The notes below the pieces were generated by a model. That model was not told the DNA's origin and searched no databases. It saw only the letters and a list, made by a program, of their open reading frames with translations. The position numbers and the translations under genes are program-made. From the NCBI GenBank assembly GCA_044371535.1, contig JBILTL010000004.1, positions 1 through 57,394 on the forward strand: a stretch of 57,394 nucleotides of DNA, given 5' to 3'. Source of the DNA: CAIZGX01 sp044371535. GTDB taxonomy: Bacteria > Bacteroidota > Bacteroidia > Flavobacteriales_D > Sanyastnellaceae. Below, in pieces: positions 54,824 through 57,394 of this stretch; position 1 is the stretch's first letter, and each line of letters starts with the position of its first letter.

Positions 54824-54877
54824 TCTTTACGTTACCAATAAGATTGTAAAGGTAGCGAAAGAAAAAAAACGGGAAGA

Positions 54878-55270
54878 TTAGAATTCAGTTTCTTCCACCA
54901 TCTCGGTGTTAGTAGGAACAGATTCTTCCTTCTTCGAGTTGCTTAAAAGCTGAACATCATCGGCTAACACCTCAAGAACGGTACGTTCTTCTCCGGTTTT
55001 TGATTTATAAGAACGAGAGCGAAGCTTTCCTTCCACATAAACCAACATGCCCTTTTTCAAGTACAGTTCAGTAAACGTAAGACTCGATGATTTCCGCACT
55101 ACCACGTGGTGCCACTCGGTGTGTTCTTGTCGATCTCCTTTCGCGTCTTTCCAAATTTCTTTGGTAGCCATAGAGAAGTTCGCAATCTTGCCTCCGTTGT
55201 CGAAGGACTTTACTTCTGGGTTCCGACCCAGATGACCCACAAGGATCACTTTGTTAATGGTGTTTGACAT
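54878..55270 (-). CDS. ssb: Single-stranded DNA-binding protein
   Basis: The 130-aa protein is a typical SSB. The OB fold covers ~1-108: NTINKVILVGHLGRNPEVKS, then IANFSMATKEIWKDAKGDRQ, then TEWHHVVVRKS and GMLVYVEGKLRSRSYKSKTG. A short tail ends EMVEETEF; the acidic tip with terminal Phe serves for protein contacts, though it lacks the usual DDDIPF form. It binds single-stranded DNA in replication and repair. It stands between mutY and gldE on the same strand. Confidence 0.96.
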   Translation of the reverse strand: MSNTINKVILVGHLGRNPEVKSFDNGGKIANFSMATKEIWKDAKGDRQEHTEWHHVVVRKSSSLTFTELYLKKGMLVYVEGKLRSRSYKSKTGEERTVLEVLADDVQLLSNSKKEESVPTNTEMVEETEF

Positions 55271-55295
55271 AAAAAATAAAATTTAGTTAATGCGT

Positions 55296-55330
55296 CAAAA
55301 CTATTTCGGTCAAACACCCTCGGAAAGCAA
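55296..55330 (-). promoter_or_regulatory. ssb promoter
   Basis: TAGTTTTG (55303-55296, minus strand) fits the -7 box. A TTG (55330-55328) lies 24 bp upstream. The start codon is at 55270. Confidence 0.5.
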
Positions 55331-55344
55331 TGCTTATGCGGTTT

Positions 55345-56382
55345 TCATATATGAACCTCTTTAATGTATTTCATAAGAAGTGCTGAAATACCTGTATTCA
55401 AAAGCTCTCCAGTTGTTTTTGTTGAAGGAAATTTTTCGGACATATTCTGACATAAGCAACTGAAAAATTGCGCGGAAATCTTTCGATGACTGAGCACATG
55501 TGTGTAAAAACGGTCTTTTCTCCAAGTTCCATTTTGGGTGGAAGGGAACCGTTTTTGAAATTCAAAAAGTACCTCCTCCTCTGTTAGTGCGACTTTCGAT
55601 TCCACAAAAGGAAAATCGTAGAGGCCGGCCCAAACGCCCGATTCAGGGCGTTTCTTCACCATAAAACCTAAAGGCGTTTCCATTGCAGCGTAATACAAGA
55701 ACAAGGGCTCTACCTTCGTTTTAGAAGCTTTAACTGGAAAGTTCGAAATAGTTTTTGCGCTGAATGCCGCGCAATTCGGGGCAATTGGACAATCAGAGCA
55801 TTTCGGGTTTTTCGGAGTGCAGACCGTTGCGCCTAGCTCCATCATTGCCTGATTGAAGTCGGCCGGTGCATGCCCTGGTATCCATTCATTCAACAACGAT
55901 TGGAAGGTCTTTCTAGTTGTGCCTTTATCTATAGGCAGATCAGATGCTAGAAAGCGTGTGATTACACGGAAAACGTTTCCATCTAAAACGGCCACACGTT
56001 CGTTAAAAGCGAACGACGCAATTGCCGCAGCGGTATAAGGACCAATGCCTTTCAGTTCAAGAAGTGAAGTATAAGTTGAAGGGAATTTTCCCAATTCTTG
56101 AATCTTTTTTGCAGTCGCATGCAAATTTCTTCCGCGACTGTAATACCCCAGTCCTTGCCACAAGGAAAGCACCTCGTCTATGGGTGCATTTGCAAGGTCA
56201 TTCACAGTAGGGTAATGCCCTAGAAGCTTGTGGTAGTAAGCCATTCCTTGATCTACGCGGGTTTGCTGAAGGATAACTTCCGACAGCCAAATGGCGTAGG
56301 GATCGCTCGTATTTCGCCAAGGCAAATCGCGTTTTTCTCGGTTGTACCACTCCAGTAAGGCGGTTGTGTCACGCGAATTCAT
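55345..56382 (-). CDS. mutY: A/G-specific adenine glycosylase
   Basis: The 345-aa enzyme removes adenine mispaired with 8-oxoguanine. The start at 56382 (MNSRDTTALLEWYNREKRDL) is chosen because the longer frame would run through the HU promoter. Visible are SEVILQQTRVDQG with the catalytic Glu (~32-45), the helix-hairpin-helix LKGIGPYTAAAIASFAF (~108-124) followed by VLDGNVFRVI with the catalytic Asp, and the four-Cys iron-sulfur loop CTPKNPKCSDCPIAPNC (~185-201). The C-terminal NUDIX-like domain (VKKRPESGVWAGLYDFPF) reads 8-oxoG. It is divergent from the HU gene. Confidence 0.97.
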   Translation of the reverse strand: MNSRDTTALLEWYNREKRDLPWRNTSDPYAIWLSEVILQQTRVDQGMAYYHKLLGHYPTVNDLANAPIDEVLSLWQGLGYYSRGRNLHATAKKIQELGKFPSTYTSLLELKGIGPYTAAAIASFAFNERVAVLDGNVFRVITRFLASDLPIDKGTTRKTFQSLLNEWIPGHAPADFNQAMMELGATVCTPKNPKCSDCPIAPNCAAFSAKTISNFPVKASKTKVEPLFLYYAAMETPLGFMVKKRPESGVWAGLYDFPFVESKVALTEEEVLFEFQKRFPSTQNGTWRKDRFYTHVLSHRKISAQFFSCLCQNMSEKFPSTKTTGELLNTGISALLMKYIKEVHI

Positions 56383-56392
56383 AGGGCAATCG

Positions 56393-56422
56393 TTTGATTT
56401 TAAGATTTTAGACGTATATTTG
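56393..56422 (+). promoter_or_regulatory. Strong Bacteroidota promoter for the HU gene
   Basis: TTTG (56393-56396), an 18-bp spacer and TATATTTG (56415-56422) match the TTTG/TAnnTTTG consensus exactly. The leader to the ATG at 56467 is about 38 nt. Confidence 0.8.
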
Positions 56423-56466
56423 CACCCCCAAAATTGAGAAAAGAAAATCAAACAAAACGGAATAAG

Positions 56467-56766
56467 ATGACGAAAGCGGATATTGTTACAGAAATTTCGA
56501 ATAAAACGGGAATTGACAGAAACGACGTGTTGGCGATAGTAGAAGGATTCATGGGAACTGTGAAGAAATCTATGGAAGCTGGAGAGAACGTATACTTAAG
56601 AGGATTTGGAAGCTTCATCGTAAAGAAGAGAGCTGCGAAATTGGGAAGAAACATCTTGGCTAAAACCACGGTAACTATTCCTGCTCATTACATTCCAGCG
56701 TTCAAACCTGCGAAAGAGTTTGTAGATGCGGTGAAAGAAAAAGTGAAGGTGGCAGAGAATGCGTAA
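56467..56766 (+). CDS. HU family DNA-binding protein
   Basis: The 99-aa protein begins MTKADIVTEISNKTGIDRND, the HU alpha-helical body. Next come GENVYLRGFGSFIVKKRAAK and the beta-arm with its Pro-containing tip (NILAKTTVTIPAHYIPAFKP), ending FVDAVKEKVKVAENA. HU bends and compacts DNA. I start at 56467, where the family alignment begins; the upstream frame overlaps the 5' leader. The end overlaps the start of the TPR gene by 8 bp. Confidence 0.95.
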   Translation: MTKADIVTEISNKTGIDRNDVLAIVEGFMGTVKKSMEAGENVYLRGFGSFIVKKRAAKLGRNILAKTTVTIPAHYIPAFKPAKEFVDAVKEKVKVAENA

Positions 56767-57349
56767 ATCGTATCTCATAGCCATTATTGTTAGTGTAGCC
56801 CTTGGGCTAATCGTTCTTTTTTTATTACTCCCTCAACAACCAAAGTCGGCCATAGAGAAGGCGAATAGCCCTATTGCAGACAGCGTAAAGATTCAACAAG
56901 CGATAGAGCTGGTGAACGGACCTCAACCTATGCAGGGCATTCAAATGCTTTTGACTATGGTGGAAGAAAATCCGAACAATGTTGAAGCTCACTTCGTACT
57001 TGGTGAGTTTGCAATTCGTTCTGGTCAAATGGAAAAAGCGGTAGCAAGATTCAATACTATTATTAATCTTCAACCACAAAATACATTGGCCTATATTTAC
57101 AAGGGCGAAGCGCTTATGCAAATGGACAGTCTTGAAACGGCACTTGCCACTTTCAAAGCGGCTATTGCAACAGACTCCACATCGGGTATTGCCTTGGTGT
57201 ATGCAGGGAAAATGAATGAGCAATTGGGTAATTTGCAGGAAGCGAAAGTTTACTACAACCAGATTCTTCGCCACAACGAAGATCCAATTGTAAAGGACAG
57301 TGTGAATGCATTTATTAGGAAAATAGATATTAAATTAAAAAATAAGTAA
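56759..57349 (+). CDS. Membrane-anchored TPR protein
   Basis: The 196-aa protein has one N-terminal transmembrane helix (~5-25; IAIIVSVALGLIVLFLLLP) and then tetratricopeptide repeats from ~45 to the end: NVEAHFVLGEFAIRSGQMEK, TLAYIYKGEALMQMDSLETA and GIALVYAGKMNEQLGNLQEA. Such small TPR proteins act as scaffolds at the inner membrane. It is coupled to HU by an 8-bp overlap, followed after one base by the next start codon. Confidence 0.88.
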   Translation: MRKSYLIAIIVSVALGLIVLFLLLPQQPKSAIEKANSPIADSVKIQQAIELVNGPQPMQGIQMLLTMVEENPNNVEAHFVLGEFAIRSGQMEKAVARFNTIINLQPQNTLAYIYKGEALMQMDSLETALATFKAAIATDSTSGIALVYAGKMNEQLGNLQEAKVYYNQILRHNEDPIVKDSVNAFIRKIDIKLKNK

Positions 57350-57350
57350 T

Positions 57351-57394
57351 ATGCCTTGCGGTAAAAAAAGAAAGCGCCATAAAATGGCTACGCA
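57351..57394 (+). CDS. Tiny basic AURKAIP1/COX24-type protein (runs off right edge)
   Basis: The first 14 codons read MPCGKKRKRHKMAT. I recognise this as the conserved start of a ~30-aa very basic Bacteroidota protein of the AURKAIP1/COX24 type, related to mitochondrial ribosomal protein mS38. The rest is outside the window. It starts one base after the TPR stop. Confidence 0.75.
   Translation, partial: MPCGKKRKRHKMAT

Overview
The window comes from a Bacteroidota genome, most likely Flavobacteriales or a close relative. Three things point there: the gliding genes gldE-gldD next to ssb and mutY, giant Bacteroidota-type Rhs proteins, and many promoters of the TTG...TAnnTTTG type. Gene calls rest on reading the translations; no database search was run.

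Layout. (1) 1-2175 is accessory DNA. It holds the N-terminus of a second Rhs-like gene cut by the left edge, a Panacea-type toxin-antitoxin pair, an orphan 127-aa gene and an AT-rich spacer. (2) 2176-27809 is one tightly packed minus-strand operon. In transcription order it encodes an outer-membrane beta-barrel with a periplasmic coiled coil, a secreted beta-sandwich-like protein, a Skp/OmpH chaperone, a lipoprotein, a 1898-aa Rhs/SpvB-like shell protein, a 541-aa secreted protein, a 238-aa secreted protein, a 4282-aa Rhs protein with a variable tip, and a small multi-pass membrane protein. I read it as a self-contained polymorphic toxin or cell-surface Rhs system with its own export helpers. 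This is the best candidate here for an undescribed system. (3) 28086-33131 is an AT-rich island with a membrane protein, a P-loop ATPase, an excisionase-like HTH protein and a tyrosine integrase, abutting tRNA-Ser(GGA). tRNA-Phe(GAA) is divergent from tRNA-Ser.

(4) 33363-43438 is an eight-gene minus-strand run: guaB, three SurA/parvulin-type periplasmic folding factors, a MoxR ATPase, a glycosyltransferase, an MBOAT acyltransferase and its SGNH-like partner. (5) 43547-50294 holds a lipoprotein, gdhA, an RND/MMPL exporter, and three regulators (PAS-like, XRE HTH, response regulator). (6) 50340-57394 is housekeeping: a TIGR02757-like protein, a DUF4159 protein, a glutamine amidotransferase, ridA, a short membrane gene, gldD, gldE, ssb, mutY, an HU protein, a TPR protein and the start of a tiny basic ribosome-type protein.

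In the Rhs operon, the barrel, chaperone and lipoprotein probably handle very large secreted beta-rich proteins. The shell and trunk proteins probably form an Rhs cocoon, the last ~260 residues of the giant protein are the exchangeable effector, and the following membrane protein is the likely immunity factor. These roles are inferred from gene order and motifs, not demonstrated.
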